A stretch of 21,054 bases of DNA, from positions 1 through 21,054 of IMG/VR virus record IMGVR_UViG_3300037225_000592; one strand, 5' to 3'. The notes under the pieces are model-generated. The model was given only the letters and a program-made list of their open reading frames with translations. It made no database searches and was not told where the DNA came from. This stretch comes from a virus. A program made the position numbers and the translations under genes. Shown here one piece after another: positions 1 to 7,698 of the stretch; the stretch's first letter is position 1; each line of letters opens with the position of its first letter.

Positions 1-2
1 AA

Positions 3-752
3 GATATTGTGAATGCTCTTATGGACTTAATAGAAAATCAAAAGGGAGAGCAAACAGCAAAAGCAAATGCCGAAAGAGAAAAAGAAGAGGCAAATAAATC
101 AAAGGAAGATGTAGAAAAGAATCAAGCTAAAGCACTAAAAAGAAAAGAAGCGACTCAAAAAGGAATAGAAACAAGAAAAAAGACATTAGCACAGAGGAAA
201 GCAGATGAAGAAGCTAAAAGAAAAGAAGATGAGAAGATTAAAAGTTTAGGCTATACAGATCCTCGTAACGGCAAGTGGGGATATTTTGATTTGGATTACG
301 CTGATGTTGAATTATTAAGAGATCGATTTATGCAGAATTCAAATTGGATAGGTAAAAAAAGAGAATACGCATGGAAGACAGATACAAGAAATAGTTCCTT
401 TCAGGAATTTGGTGAAGGCTTTAGATATGAAATTGCAGAATCTTTTAAAGGAAAAACGGGTGGAGATAAAGGAGAAGTTATATTATTTCAGTACTTTAAA
501 AATATTCTTCCTAATATAGCAATGATAATTTTTAAAGGAGAACTTAGTTTTAATATATTTTGTGAACTTCAAATTTTAAAACCAGAAGATAAGATAGGCT
601 TAGAGAAAAAGATTCATCTACGATTTGCTCCCCAAGTTCGATGGTTTAATAATGATCCTAAACAATTAGCTCCTGTCGATAGAGCAGAAACATTAGATAA
701 GAAACAGAATGAGAACATTGGATGGTATGATAGAAATCTTGTAGAAGTCTAA
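3..752 (+). CDS. Hypothetical phage protein, 5' partial, charged coiled coil plus globular C-terminus
   Basis: The frame is open to the left edge, so the true start is probably outside the window; a GTG at 9 is the first in-window start candidate. About the first 75 residues are almost entirely Lys, Glu, Ala and Gln and should form a long helix or coiled coil. The remainder (about residues 80-250) is mixed, rich in aromatic residues (GKWGYFDLDYADVE, FRYEIAESF) and looks like a folded domain. The last 40 residues are polar and end in GWYDRNLVEV. I do not recognise the family. It lies just upstream of a gp26-like baseplate hub gene and is co-oriented with the tail genes, so a structural or tail-assembly role is plausible but inferred only from position. 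Confidence 0.75.
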   Translation, partial: DIVNALMDLIENQKGEQTAKANAEREKEEANKSKEDVEKNQAKALKRKEATQKGIETRKKTLAQRKADEEAKRKEDEKIKSLGYTDPRNGKWGYFDLDYADVELLRDRFMQNSNWIGKKREYAWKTDTRNSSFQEFGEGFRYEIAESFKGKTGGDKGEVILFQYFKNILPNIAMIIFKGELSFNIFCELQILKPEDKIGLEKKIHLRFAPQVRWFNNDPKQLAPVDRAETLDKKQNENIGWYDRNLVEV

Positions 753-789
753 TAGCACACCTGCCAGAAGATTAAATAAAAGCAACAAT

Positions 790-797
790 TATATATA
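790..797 (+). promoter_or_regulatory. Probable late promoter, variant TATATATA
   Basis: The sequence AATTATATATACT differs by one base from the AATTATAAATACT shared by the clear late promoters in this window. It lies 47 bases before the start of the gp26-like gene, in a 90-base intergenic gap. The one-base departure from TATAAATA makes it less certain than the others. Confidence 0.4.
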
Positions 798-843
798 CTG
801 TTATAGAGTTTAATTTATACACATTGAACTGAAAGGGTTTAAT

Positions 844-1683
844 ATGAAACTTGAAGATGTTACAGAAACTCCTATTCCTGCTGTCATTGCCTCGCAGAAA
901 ATTGTAGAAAGTCCTCAGATTGCTCCTGCTACTCAAGATTTTATTGCAGAAGGATTTTTTGAGATTCTTGGATTGCCTTCTGCGATGAAATTGTATCCGG
1001 ATGGGACTCGTATTTGGTGTCGTCCTCTCCGCGTTATAGAGTGTAAGCAACTGGCAGGAATCAATTCTGAGAATGCGGACAATATAATTAATTCTGTGTT
1101 GAAGCGGGCAGTCCGTGGGTTGGAGCACGAGAAAATTCTTGTTGCTGATAAGCTTTTTATTCTGTTGTGGTTAAGGGGCGTAACTTTTCCTGATCCGAGT
1201 TTTGGAATAAACTTCAAATGCAATATATGTGAGAAGGAGAGTAAATACAATTTCAGTTTAGATAAAATTGAAATTCGTCAGATTGATGAAAAGTTTACTG
1301 CAGATAAATTAAAATTTTCTCTTCCTAATAAAGCAGAAATAACATTCGCGTTCCCTACTATTTCAGAAGAGAAAATGAGTGAGAATTTTATAGCTAATAC
1401 TACTTTTGTTAAAGATCTTGATAAAGACCTCGTAAGTCAGGCCGTGTTGATTAGGGAAATAAACGGAGAAAAGAAAACAATGTTAGAACGTTATAATTAT
1501 TTGGCTACTCTTAGTCCAGAATCATATGTATTTTTTTTATCATACATTGAGAAGTGGTCTTTTGGAATAAAATATGTCATCACAGCAGAGTGTAGTCTCT
1601 GCGGAGGGCCGAACCAAATGGGTGTCTTTTTTCTTAATGACCCAGGATTCTTCTTACCGAGAGTGGATATTTCCAAAGATTAG
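844..1683 (+). CDS. 26: Baseplate hub assembly protein, T4 gp26-like, zinc ribbon
   Basis: This 279-residue protein has the general plan of T4-type baseplate hub assembly proteins (gp26 family): a polar N-terminus, then a helical domain beginning near FEILGLPSAMKLYPDG, and two CxxC pairs, CNIC at about 126-129 and CSLC at about 250-253, which together could bind one zinc. T4 gp26 itself is about 208 residues, so this version is longer, mostly through its N-terminal 40 residues. The start is supported by AAAGGG eight bases upstream. It is followed after 13 bases by a small gene in the same direction, in the order expected before a tape-measure gene. The assignment rests on the paired CxxC pattern and position; the exact T4 counterpart is less sure than the general class. 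Confidence 0.6.
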   Translation: MKLEDVTETPIPAVIASQKIVESPQIAPATQDFIAEGFFEILGLPSAMKLYPDGTRIWCRPLRVIECKQLAGINSENADNIINSVLKRAVRGLEHEKILVADKLFILLWLRGVTFPDPSFGINFKCNICEKESKYNFSLDKIEIRQIDEKFTADKLKFSLPNKAEITFAFPTISEEKMSENFIANTTFVKDLDKDLVSQAVLIREINGEKKTMLERYNYLATLSPESYVFFLSYIEKWSFGIKYVITAECSLCGGPNQMGVFFLNDPGFFLPRVDISKD

Positions 1684-1696
1684 TTATGATTATATT

Positions 1697-1873
1697 ATGT
1701 CCATCCAATTTGAATTGTCTTATGGCTTTCATTGCTCACCTTTTAGTTTTGATGAAGTAGAATTTTTTGAATTTATTAATATGTGGGATATGTTGGCAAA
1801 AAGGAAAGAACTTGAAGCAAAACAGAAAGCAGGGAATTCATCAACTTCATTAGAGAGTTTATTGGGTAATTAA
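1697..1873 (+). CDS. Small conserved-looking tail protein of unknown function
   Basis: This 58-residue protein begins MSIQFELSYGFHCSPFSF, has an acidic aromatic stretch (DEVEFFEFINMWDML) and ends in a Lys/Glu-rich helix and a Ser-rich tail. The frame is open further upstream to 1574, but that region overlaps the gp26-like gene in another frame, so the ATG at 1697 is the sensible start. No clear Shine-Dalgarno is seen, and translation may be coupled to the gene ending at 1683. Its place between the gp26-like and tape-measure genes is where T4 has gp28 and other hub factors, but no sequence similarity can be claimed. An AT-only hairpin (1873-1889) begins at the last base of the stop codon. Confidence 0.6.
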   Translation: MSIQFELSYGFHCSPFSFDEVEFFEFINMWDMLAKRKELEAKQKAGNSSTSLESLLGN

Positions 1874-1911
1874 AATAATTCAATTATTTCTTGATTTAAT
1901 GATACAAAAAT

Positions 1912-1919
1912 TATAAATA
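1912..1919 (+). promoter_or_regulatory. T4-type late promoter TATAAATA
   Basis: An exact TATAAATA sits in the context AAAAATTATAAATACTATT, which is repeated at other gene starts here. It precedes the endonuclease fusion gene at 2028 and would give an RNA leader of about 100 bases, which folds (1929-2001). In T4 this motif is read by host RNA polymerase carrying the phage sigma factor gp55. Confidence 0.75.
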
Positions 1920-1928
1920 CTATTGAAT

Positions 1929-2001
1929 GAGGAAATCTATGTAGTATTGTTCTAAACAATCTACAAACAACCGAGAGGTCTTGTTGCTTCTCAATTTCCT
2001 C
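1929..2001 (+). promoter_or_regulatory. Structured 5' leader RNA, three-way junction
   Basis: Three helices can be read directly. An outer helix pairs GAGGAAAT (1929-1936) with ATTTCCTC (1994-2001). Hairpin 1 pairs 1940-1951 with 1955-1965, eleven base pairs with one bulged T and a CTA loop. Hairpin 2 pairs AACA and ACC (1966-1972) with GGT and TGTT (1977-1985) across a GAGA loop of the stable GNRA type, with a two-base bulge. The element starts about 10 bases after the late promoter and ends about 10 bases before the GGGAGG ribosome binding site of the gene at 2028. I cannot match it to a known riboswitch or ribozyme class. Confidence 0.55.
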
Positions 2002-2027
2002 GAAGATATTTATAATGGGAGGTTCAA

Positions 2028-3119
2028 ATGGATTCTACAAGCTCAGTTATTGTTTTAGATGTTATTCCTTCTGCTCAGCCTACTTATTCTTATTATCTTT
2101 CTGCAATTGATATTCCTTCTTTAAGTGCTTATGTGGATTTTACTATCTCTGGGATCTATGTTACTACAATTACTCCAATGATGTATATTACTTATGTAAC
2201 TACTTGTAAGATCAATAACAAAATTTACGTAGGACAACATAGTTTATTAAGTAAAAAGAAAATGTATTTGGGCAGCGGAATATTAATAGCTAGAGCAATT
2301 AAGAAATATGGTAGTGAAAACTTCTATAGAGAAATAATTGAATATAATACTGTTGTTAATATTGATGATCGCGAAACTTATTGGATTGCTGCTTTGAGTG
2401 CTACAGATCCAATGATAGGATATAATATTGCAAAAGGAGGCAGGGACGGGTCGACAGGTTTAAAACGTTCAAAGGAACAAATTCAAAAAAACAAAGGTCA
2501 CAAAGACAGAAAACACACAGAAGGAACAAAAATAAAAATAGGGATTTATTCAGCACAACATAATTGGGCCAGCAAATTCACATATATTCTTAGTAATAAT
2601 CAGCATATTTGGGATGTTTTTGATAAAGTAGAAAGACGCAATATAAGTATGAGATTTAATCATCACAAATCAAATATTATAGTTTATAAAGGAATTACGA
2701 TTGAGAGAAAATTAAAAGATAATATACACGAAGCATATAAAAATTACATCAATCCAAGGTTAGGAAAACATCCATCAGAAGAAACAAATAGAAAAAATAG
2801 TGAATCTAATAAGGGCAGGGCGTGTTGGTGTAAGGGGATGCCCAAACCTCAAGAAACAAAAGACAAAATCAGCAAAACACTTACAGGAAAGCCACCCACA
2901 AATTATAAATTTTATTATATATTATCAAACGGAGAAGATTTTTGGAATTTTTATAATAGACTTCAAAGATTTAATATAAATAGAAAGATTAATAGACACA
3001 TACAAGCAGGAGATCTTAGCAACACAATCATCTACAAGGGAATCACAATTACTCGCAGGCTTAAAAATCCTTCAAGTCTTCCTCCTGTAACTTTAAATCT
3101 GAAAGAATCTATAACATAA
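2028..3119 (+). CDS. GIY-YIG homing endonuclease fused in frame to the start of a late phage protein
   Basis: Residues 1-50 (beginning MDSTSSVIVLDVIPSAQPTY) are rich in Ser, Thr, Tyr and Pro and look like the start of a structural protein. A GIY-YIG nuclease domain begins at about residue 52: YITY stands for the first motif, IYVGQ (67-70) for the second, with candidate catalytic Arg89 (in ARAIKKYG) and Glu116 (in DDRETYW). NUMOD3-like DNA-binding segments follow (about 147-172 and 249-290). Two copies of a module ending in YKGIT with a basic tail lie at about 184-231 and 294-346. The last 15 residues return to a Pro/Ser/Leu composition. A GGGAGG ribosome binding site seven bases before the ATG and a late promoter precede it. 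GIY-YIG enzymes cut DNA at a specific site and spread their own gene. Confidence 0.85.
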   Translation: MDSTSSVIVLDVIPSAQPTYSYYLSAIDIPSLSAYVDFTISGIYVTTITPMMYITYVTTCKINNKIYVGQHSLLSKKKMYLGSGILIARAIKKYGSENFYREIIEYNTVVNIDDRETYWIAALSATDPMIGYNIAKGGRDGSTGLKRSKEQIQKNKGHKDRKHTEGTKIKIGIYSAQHNWASKFTYILSNNQHIWDVFDKVERRNISMRFNHHKSNIIVYKGITIERKLKDNIHEAYKNYINPRLGKHPSEETNRKNSESNKGRACWCKGMPKPQETKDKISKTLTGKPPTNYKFYYILSNGEDFWNFYNRLQRFNINRKINRHIQAGDLSNTIIYKGITITRRLKNPSSLPPVTLNLKESIT

Positions 3120-3121
3120 AT

Positions 3122-3129
3122 TATAAATA
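3122..3129 (+). promoter_or_regulatory. T4-type late promoter TATAAATA
   Basis: Exact TATAAATA within AATTATAAATACTATTAGA, three bases after the stop of the endonuclease gene and 48 bases before the tape-measure gene. The next bases (AACC then CTCAC) are also closely matched downstream of the promoter at 15177, so the similarity runs past the core motif. It probably drives the operon from the tape measure to the hub gene. Confidence 0.8.
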
Positions 3130-3177
3130 CTATTAGATAACCCTCTCACAGCAAACCCTAATCAAAGAATATAATAT

Positions 3178-5238
3178 ATGGCAGAGCAAGTCATGACAGA
3201 GAAAACTGCGAAGGAATTAACAGACGCAATAAAAAGCCTGACAATTCCTACAAAAGAACTCGTGAGAAAAGGTCAAGGCAATCCCACAACACAGCAACCT
3301 CTCCAAACTGTTGGTGCATCGGATACAACTAAATTCATGAAAAAAGAAGATCCTGCAAAAAATTATTATAAGAATTCCCTGCTTACTCTCAAAGAAATTC
3401 TGAAAGTTAATAAAGACATACTAAAGAATTCGATGCAGAAATTTACTATGGGATTAGGCAGTCTTGCAATGATTGGAGGGCTTCTGGGTTGGTTGCTTAC
3501 AGGAAAAACAGATCTGCTTAATTTGGCCGTAAAAGCATTCGAGAAGAAATTTATTTTACCATTAGGGCAGGCATTTGATAAAATTCTTCAAAAAATTGCA
3601 AAATTTGCATTAAAATTCTTAGAAAAACCAGGAGCTGAAAAAGCAGGAGGAAAGATAGCAGAGAAAGTAGGAACAAGTATAGGTAGAAGATTGGCAAAAG
3701 GTAAAGACAAATTAAAGGCAGGGGAAAAAATTGCAGAAAAAGCAGGAACAAGTATAGGTAGAAGATTGGCAAAAGGTAAAGACAAATTAAAGGCAGGGGA
3801 AAAATATGTTTGGAGAAAAGGTGGTGCATTTGCTGAGGCAGGATCTGAAGGAGCAGTAAGAGGCATAGAGAAAATGTCTGCTAAAGAATTAGAAAAGGCA
3901 GCACTAAAAACAACAGAAAAAGCAGGATTAAAAGGGTTGATTAAAGGAGGAAGTAAACTTGGATTGAAGGCTTTAACAAAAATTCCTATTCTTGGTACAA
4001 TCTTAGGACCTGTAGTTGGATTGATTTTTGCCTTTGAGAAATGGAAAAAAGGAGATTATGTTGGTGCTCTTATGGAATTAGGTTCTGGGTTTCTTGCTAT
4101 GATTCCTTTTTTAGGTACTCCTTTATCTATTGCTATGGATTTAATTATAGGCTTTAGAGATTTAAAAAGATCACAGGCAGACATAGACAAATCTGCATTA
4201 AATAAACCAAAAAACGTTACTTTAAAAATGTCAGATGCAATTTTAGATGGCCTCCCAGTAATTGGTACAATTCGCGCATATAATAGAATGAAAAAGAAAT
4301 GGGCAGCGAAAGATCCTGTTGGTGCTTTTATGGAATTAGGTATGGGCTTTGGTTCTTTTATTCCTGGATTAAACACAACAATAGAAATTATGTCTGCAAT
4401 ATTTAAATCAGGCACAGACATATCAGGACAATCAAACGTAGGTGCTCTTGGAAAACCTGTTTCATATAGTACAGATTCAAGGTCTCCAAGTGCTGATGCA
4501 GATATTGATGCGCTGATGAATGGAACAAATCAACTTACTAATTTCAAGCCAACAAATTATAATGTTCCAATGTCTCCAGAAGCTTACATGGCAACTACTC
4601 AAAAAGCATTTCAAACTTACTCTGAATACTCTAAGGACAATCCTCTTTACATATATCCTGGTGCAACTATTAATGGCCTGAGATCAAATGTAAAGCAGAA
4701 TCTCTTAGGAATGGGACAGGAATATTACGCTCTTACGGGACAGAAGCTTCAGATTAATTCTGCTTATAGAGATTATGCAGCACAGAAGAAACTCTACAAC
4801 CAATATAAGGCAGAGGGAAAACCGGAGTATGCTTCCAATCCAGATGATCCTGTGACTGGCAAACCTCGCGCACCGAGAGCACATATGCGTGGGGTAGCCG
4901 TCGATATCCAAAGTAGCTCCGCAGATTATCTTGATCAAACAGGACTATTATCTAAGTATGGATTCAAACGTCCGCTTATGCAACTGGCAGGACAACCACA
5001 GAATATAAAAGAACCTTGGCATATACAAGCTCCAGAGCAAGGTGACTTTACTAATAGTGATGCCATCTCTCCTCAAAGTTTTGCGATGAATATGGATAAA
5101 ATAAATAAAGCAACAGGTGGGAACGGGATGAAAGATTTAATTAATATATTGACAGAAAATAATAAGAAGTTGATGAAGACAATCTTAAGTCAAAAAATGT
5201 CACATGCTCAAAGTCTTTCAATTAATTCAGCAGGATAA
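3178..5238 (+). CDS. Tape-measure-like tail protein with M15/VanY-type peptidoglycan peptidase domain
   Basis: The protein has 686 residues. Residues 90-150 are hydrophobic and helical. Residues 157-207 hold a tandem 25-residue basic repeat. Two related hydrophobic segments (GDYVGALMELGSGF near 292 and DPVGAFMELGMGF near 379) resemble the membrane-active parts of tape measures. Residues 500-620 form a D-Ala-D-Ala carboxypeptidase/endopeptidase domain: SAYRDYAAQ (528-536), zinc ligands His569 and Asp576 in AHMRGVAVD, and Glu612 and His615 in EPWH. The tail end is a helix. In T4 the tape measure gp29 lies just before gp48, and here a tube-cap gene follows after 5 bases, which supports this role. 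The peptidase probably cuts peptide cross-links as the tail passes the cell wall. No Shine-Dalgarno is visible before the ATG. Confidence 0.8.
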   Translation: MAEQVMTEKTAKELTDAIKSLTIPTKELVRKGQGNPTTQQPLQTVGASDTTKFMKKEDPAKNYYKNSLLTLKEILKVNKDILKNSMQKFTMGLGSLAMIGGLLGWLLTGKTDLLNLAVKAFEKKFILPLGQAFDKILQKIAKFALKFLEKPGAEKAGGKIAEKVGTSIGRRLAKGKDKLKAGEKIAEKAGTSIGRRLAKGKDKLKAGEKYVWRKGGAFAEAGSEGAVRGIEKMSAKELEKAALKTTEKAGLKGLIKGGSKLGLKALTKIPILGTILGPVVGLIFAFEKWKKGDYVGALMELGSGFLAMIPFLGTPLSIAMDLIIGFRDLKRSQADIDKSALNKPKNVTLKMSDAILDGLPVIGTIRAYNRMKKKWAAKDPVGAFMELGMGFGSFIPGLNTTIEIMSAIFKSGTDISGQSNVGALGKPVSYSTDSRSPSADADIDALMNGTNQLTNFKPTNYNVPMSPEAYMATTQKAFQTYSEYSKDNPLYIYPGATINGLRSNVKQNLLGMGQEYYALTGQKLQINSAYRDYAAQKKLYNQYKAEGKPEYASNPDDPVTGKPRAPRAHMRGVAVDIQSSSADYLDQTGLLSKYGFKRPLMQLAGQPQNIKEPWHIQAPEQGDFTNSDAISPQSFAMNMDKINKATGGNGMKDLINILTENNKKLMKTILSQKMSHAQSLSINSAG
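3643..3792 (+). repeat. Tandem repeat, two 75-bp units inside the tape-measure-like gene
   Basis: Units 3643-3717 and 3718-3792 encode 25 residues each (containing GTSIGRRLAKGKDKLKA) and are nearly identical at the DNA level; differences cluster in the first third. A partial third unit begins at 3793. The period is a multiple of three, so unit gain or loss keeps the frame. Confidence 0.9.
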
Positions 5239-5243
5239 CAAAC

Positions 5244-6161
5244 ATGAACTTTCCAAATAAAAAAATGTTGTATGATACATCTTCTATTATTAATGCTATA
5301 TCATCTAAAGGTGGACAATATGGAATTACTATTATAGCTACTATAGGCACAACAGAAATACCAATTAGAGGAATTCTTAAAGATGCAATTTCATTTGGAG
5401 TAGATGCGAATTGGAGCGAGTTGACTCTTGAAAATATTATAGAAAGCATAGCTACATCAAATCCACTTTTGCAAGCAGTAAATACATATCTTGATTTTAC
5501 TAATGCAGTTGCAGGATCTTCATTTGTTAATACAGGAATTTTTAGTCGTCTCTTTTATAAAGCTTCTGGTCGTTTAGAAATAGCCCCTAATTTTCGAGTA
5601 TTTGATTTTGATGCTTCTGGAATTTGTGGAAATGTAGCAAAAGTATTATCTTCTCTATGTATACCAACAATTAAAGAATCAACAACAGGAAAAAAATTTG
5701 CGGAAGATGTTGTAGATATTAGTAAAGATATATTAACAAGCATGGATATTCCAGTAAATACAGGCCCAGCAGAGCAACTTATACAAAATGCAAAGGCAGC
5801 AGTATATAAGATACAAAATAACAAAAAGACACCATCCGTTTTAAAACACATAATTCAAAATTCAGAAAAGACATTTGACATATTAGCAAATGGTAGCATT
5901 AATTGGACAGACGCACCCAATCCTGTGAGTATTTCTATAGGAAATTGGCTGACATTAAAACAAGCAGTTATTACAAGTACAAATTTTGCTTTTAGTTATG
6001 AATGTACAAAAGCAGGCCCGATCTATGTTGATGTTGCTCTAAAACTAAGAACACTTGAGAATCTTGCAATAGGAACAAATGGAGATCTACAACAAATAAA
6101 AATAGGCGGCGATGGAAATTCAAGAGTCAGTATTAATGGATCAAACCGAGTCTTCGCATAA
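5244..6161 (+). CDS. Baseplate tail-tube cap protein, T4 gp48/gp54-like
   Basis: This 305-residue protein ends in a domain (about 212-272) with the pattern of tail-tube junction proteins: PVSISIGNWLTLKQAVIT, then FSYECTKAGPIYVDVALKL, matching the strand pattern of gp48/gp54, which are built on the tail-tube fold and cap the baseplate to start tube growth. The middle third is helical and may be an insertion specific to this group. T4 uses two such proteins (gp48, about 364 residues, and gp54, about 320); only one is seen here. It starts five bases after the tape-measure stop, with AGGA upstream, and is followed by gp53, as expected for a baseplate operon. Confidence 0.7.
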   Translation: MNFPNKKMLYDTSSIINAISSKGGQYGITIIATIGTTEIPIRGILKDAISFGVDANWSELTLENIIESIATSNPLLQAVNTYLDFTNAVAGSSFVNTGIFSRLFYKASGRLEIAPNFRVFDFDASGICGNVAKVLSSLCIPTIKESTTGKKFAEDVVDISKDILTSMDIPVNTGPAEQLIQNAKAAVYKIQNNKKTPSVLKHIIQNSEKTFDILANGSINWTDAPNPVSISIGNWLTLKQAVITSTNFAFSYECTKAGPIYVDVALKLRTLENLAIGTNGDLQQIKIGGDGNSRVSINGSNRVFA

Positions 6162-6173
6162 AGGATTTAATAT

Positions 6174-6512
6174 ATGTCACGCAATAATAGATCTAATTTT
6201 TATCCAAAGGTTACTATAACAGATTCTGACAATAATCCTGTTACTATAAATGATTTTGGTAATAGCTTTTACAATAGATTTTTCGAAGCAAAGCGTCCAT
6301 TAACTTTCTATACAATTAAATCTGAGGACATTCAAAGATTTGATTTAATTTCTTACAAAGTTTATGGCAGTCAAGAATATTGGTGGATTTTAGCAAAGTT
6401 TAACGATATCCAAGATGTCTGGAATGATCTTGAAGAGGGCAAAGTTCTTTCAGTTCCAGATGTCCTTGATATAGACGACTTCATTATATTATCAAACAAA
6501 GCACAACAATAA
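6174..6512 (+). CDS. 53: Baseplate wedge protein, T4 gp53-like
   Basis: The 112 residues carry the gp53 signature: a short FYPKV start, then FYTIKSEDIQRFDLISYKVYG followed closely by QEYWWILAKFNDIQD. This is the arrangement of aromatic and Trp residues seen in gp53/LysM-like wedge proteins. T4 gp53 is about 196 residues, so this is a short form, as in many T4-like phages. In T4, gp53 binds the gp6-gp25-gp7 wedge. AAAGGA lies ten bases upstream of the ATG. It lies 12 bases after the tube-cap gene and only one base before the hub gene, so it is certainly part of one transcript. Confidence 0.8.
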   Translation: MSRNNRSNFYPKVTITDSDNNPVTINDFGNSFYNRFFEAKRPLTFYTIKSEDIQRFDLISYKVYGSQEYWWILAKFNDIQDVWNDLEEGKVLSVPDVLDIDDFIILSNKAQQ

Positions 6513-6513
6513 A

Positions 6514-7698
6514 ATGGCTACAACACAATCACAGTTCTCCCCTGGTCTTGCAAATTATTTCTGCAAGCTTAAAATAAATAACATAGATGTGCCAGTTGAT
6601 TCTATAAGTTCAATAGTAATTCGTAATTGGATATTTGACGTGATACCAAGGATAGAACTCACAATACAAGACAATGGGACATTCTGTGAGATCTATCCTT
6701 TAACTGACGCAACAGAAATCCTCTTAGAAATTGGAAAGAGTAAAGAATCAAATCATATTACTACTACATTTATTTTAGATAATTATGCCATAGATATTCT
6801 TGCAGGCAATTCGAGTAATATTATAACTATCACAGGATTCTTAAAGTATAACGATTTCTTTTTTCCAGTACATACAAGAGCATTTAAAAATCAAACTTCT
6901 ATTAGTGTTCTCGAAAAAATTGCAGGGGAAGCAGGATGGACGGTTAATAATGTAATCCCATCTCAGAGTAATGATAAGATGTCTTGGCTTCAGATAAATT
7001 CCTCAAATTACGATTTCTTACAGCACGTACTTAAGAGGTCTTCTATAACAAACGATTTACTAATAGCATATGCAAAATTTAATAGTACTTTTATAATAAC
7101 TTCTTTAAAGACTGCAATTTCTCAAAGTTTCTTAAAGACTTGTAGATTTGATCTGAAGAAAGCTGCAGCAGATGTCCTCACAGATAAGAATGATGCAATG
7201 GTACTTTGGACGAATGGATATAAAGTTGACAGCATTGCAGGATACTTAAATAAAATTGGAGGGTATGGGCTTACAAGTAGTTTCTACGATATGACAAGTG
7301 CAAAGACTTTGAGTTCTGCCATTGACTCACATCCTCTTGCAAAATATAAATCTAATCAATCTTATATAGGGAAATTTGTAGATTCAATTAATTATGGATC
7401 TCTTAATGCGAATATGTCAAACAACTATTATAAAGGACAGATTACTAATAGAAATTTGATGGCCTCGCAGTTTGGTACTATGATTACTGCTAAAATAAAT
7501 CCGTTAGCTCTGAACAAAGTAAATTTAATGGATGTGATAAACTTTACGATGCCTAGTATAAACGCCAGACAGAATAATGAAATTTACTCAGGAGATTATC
7601 TAGTTTGTGGTATGGTAGCTTATTCCTCAAAGAGTTCTCCATTACAATTAGAGATAAATCTTTTACGCAATGGTAGGAATAAATCTGCTATTGTTTAG
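6514..7698 (+). CDS. Baseplate hub protein, gp27 / gpD-like
   Basis: The 394-residue protein has the layout of the hub family (T4 gp27, P2 gpD): an N-terminal barrel (YFCKLKINNIDVPVDSISSI, followed by RIELTIQDNG), a middle section with SISVLEKIAGEAGW and NYDFLQHVLKRSS, and a C-terminal barrel ending in SSKSSPLQLEINLLRNG. The motif in which a short helix predicts 'D-F-L/Q-V-L' is typical of these hub proteins, which form the trimer between the tail tube and the spike. The gene begins one base after gp53. Its stop overlaps by four bases the end of a convergent minus-strand gene, which marks the end of this late operon. Confidence 0.75.
   Translation: MATTQSQFSPGLANYFCKLKINNIDVPVDSISSIVIRNWIFDVIPRIELTIQDNGTFCEIYPLTDATEILLEIGKSKESNHITTTFILDNYAIDILAGNSSNIITITGFLKYNDFFFPVHTRAFKNQTSISVLEKIAGEAGWTVNNVIPSQSNDKMSWLQINSSNYDFLQHVLKRSSITNDLLIAYAKFNSTFIITSLKTAISQSFLKTCRFDLKKAAADVLTDKNDAMVLWTNGYKVDSIAGYLNKIGGYGLTSSFYDMTSAKTLSSAIDSHPLAKYKSNQSYIGKFVDSINYGSLNANMSNNYYKGQITNRNLMASQFGTMITAKINPLALNKVNLMDVINFTMPSINARQNNEIYSGDYLVCGMVAYSSKSSPLQLEINLLRNGRNKSAIV

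Noticed and set aside
2007-2014. TATAAATA on the minus strand upstream of the endonuclease gene
   Set aside because: It faces away from every gene here and would read only antisense of the gp26-like region.
2028-3178. Group I intron or intein around the endonuclease
   Set aside because: No 3' exon, intron core or intein splice motifs can be seen; the next gene's own promoter starts three bases after the stop.
3643-3792. CRISPR-like repeat
   Set aside because: The repeat is tandem, has no spacers and is part of a long coding frame.
3551-3866. Two minus-strand open frames opposite the tape-measure repeat
   Set aside because: They are low-complexity mirrors of the Lys/Ala-rich repeat, with no ribosome site or promoter.
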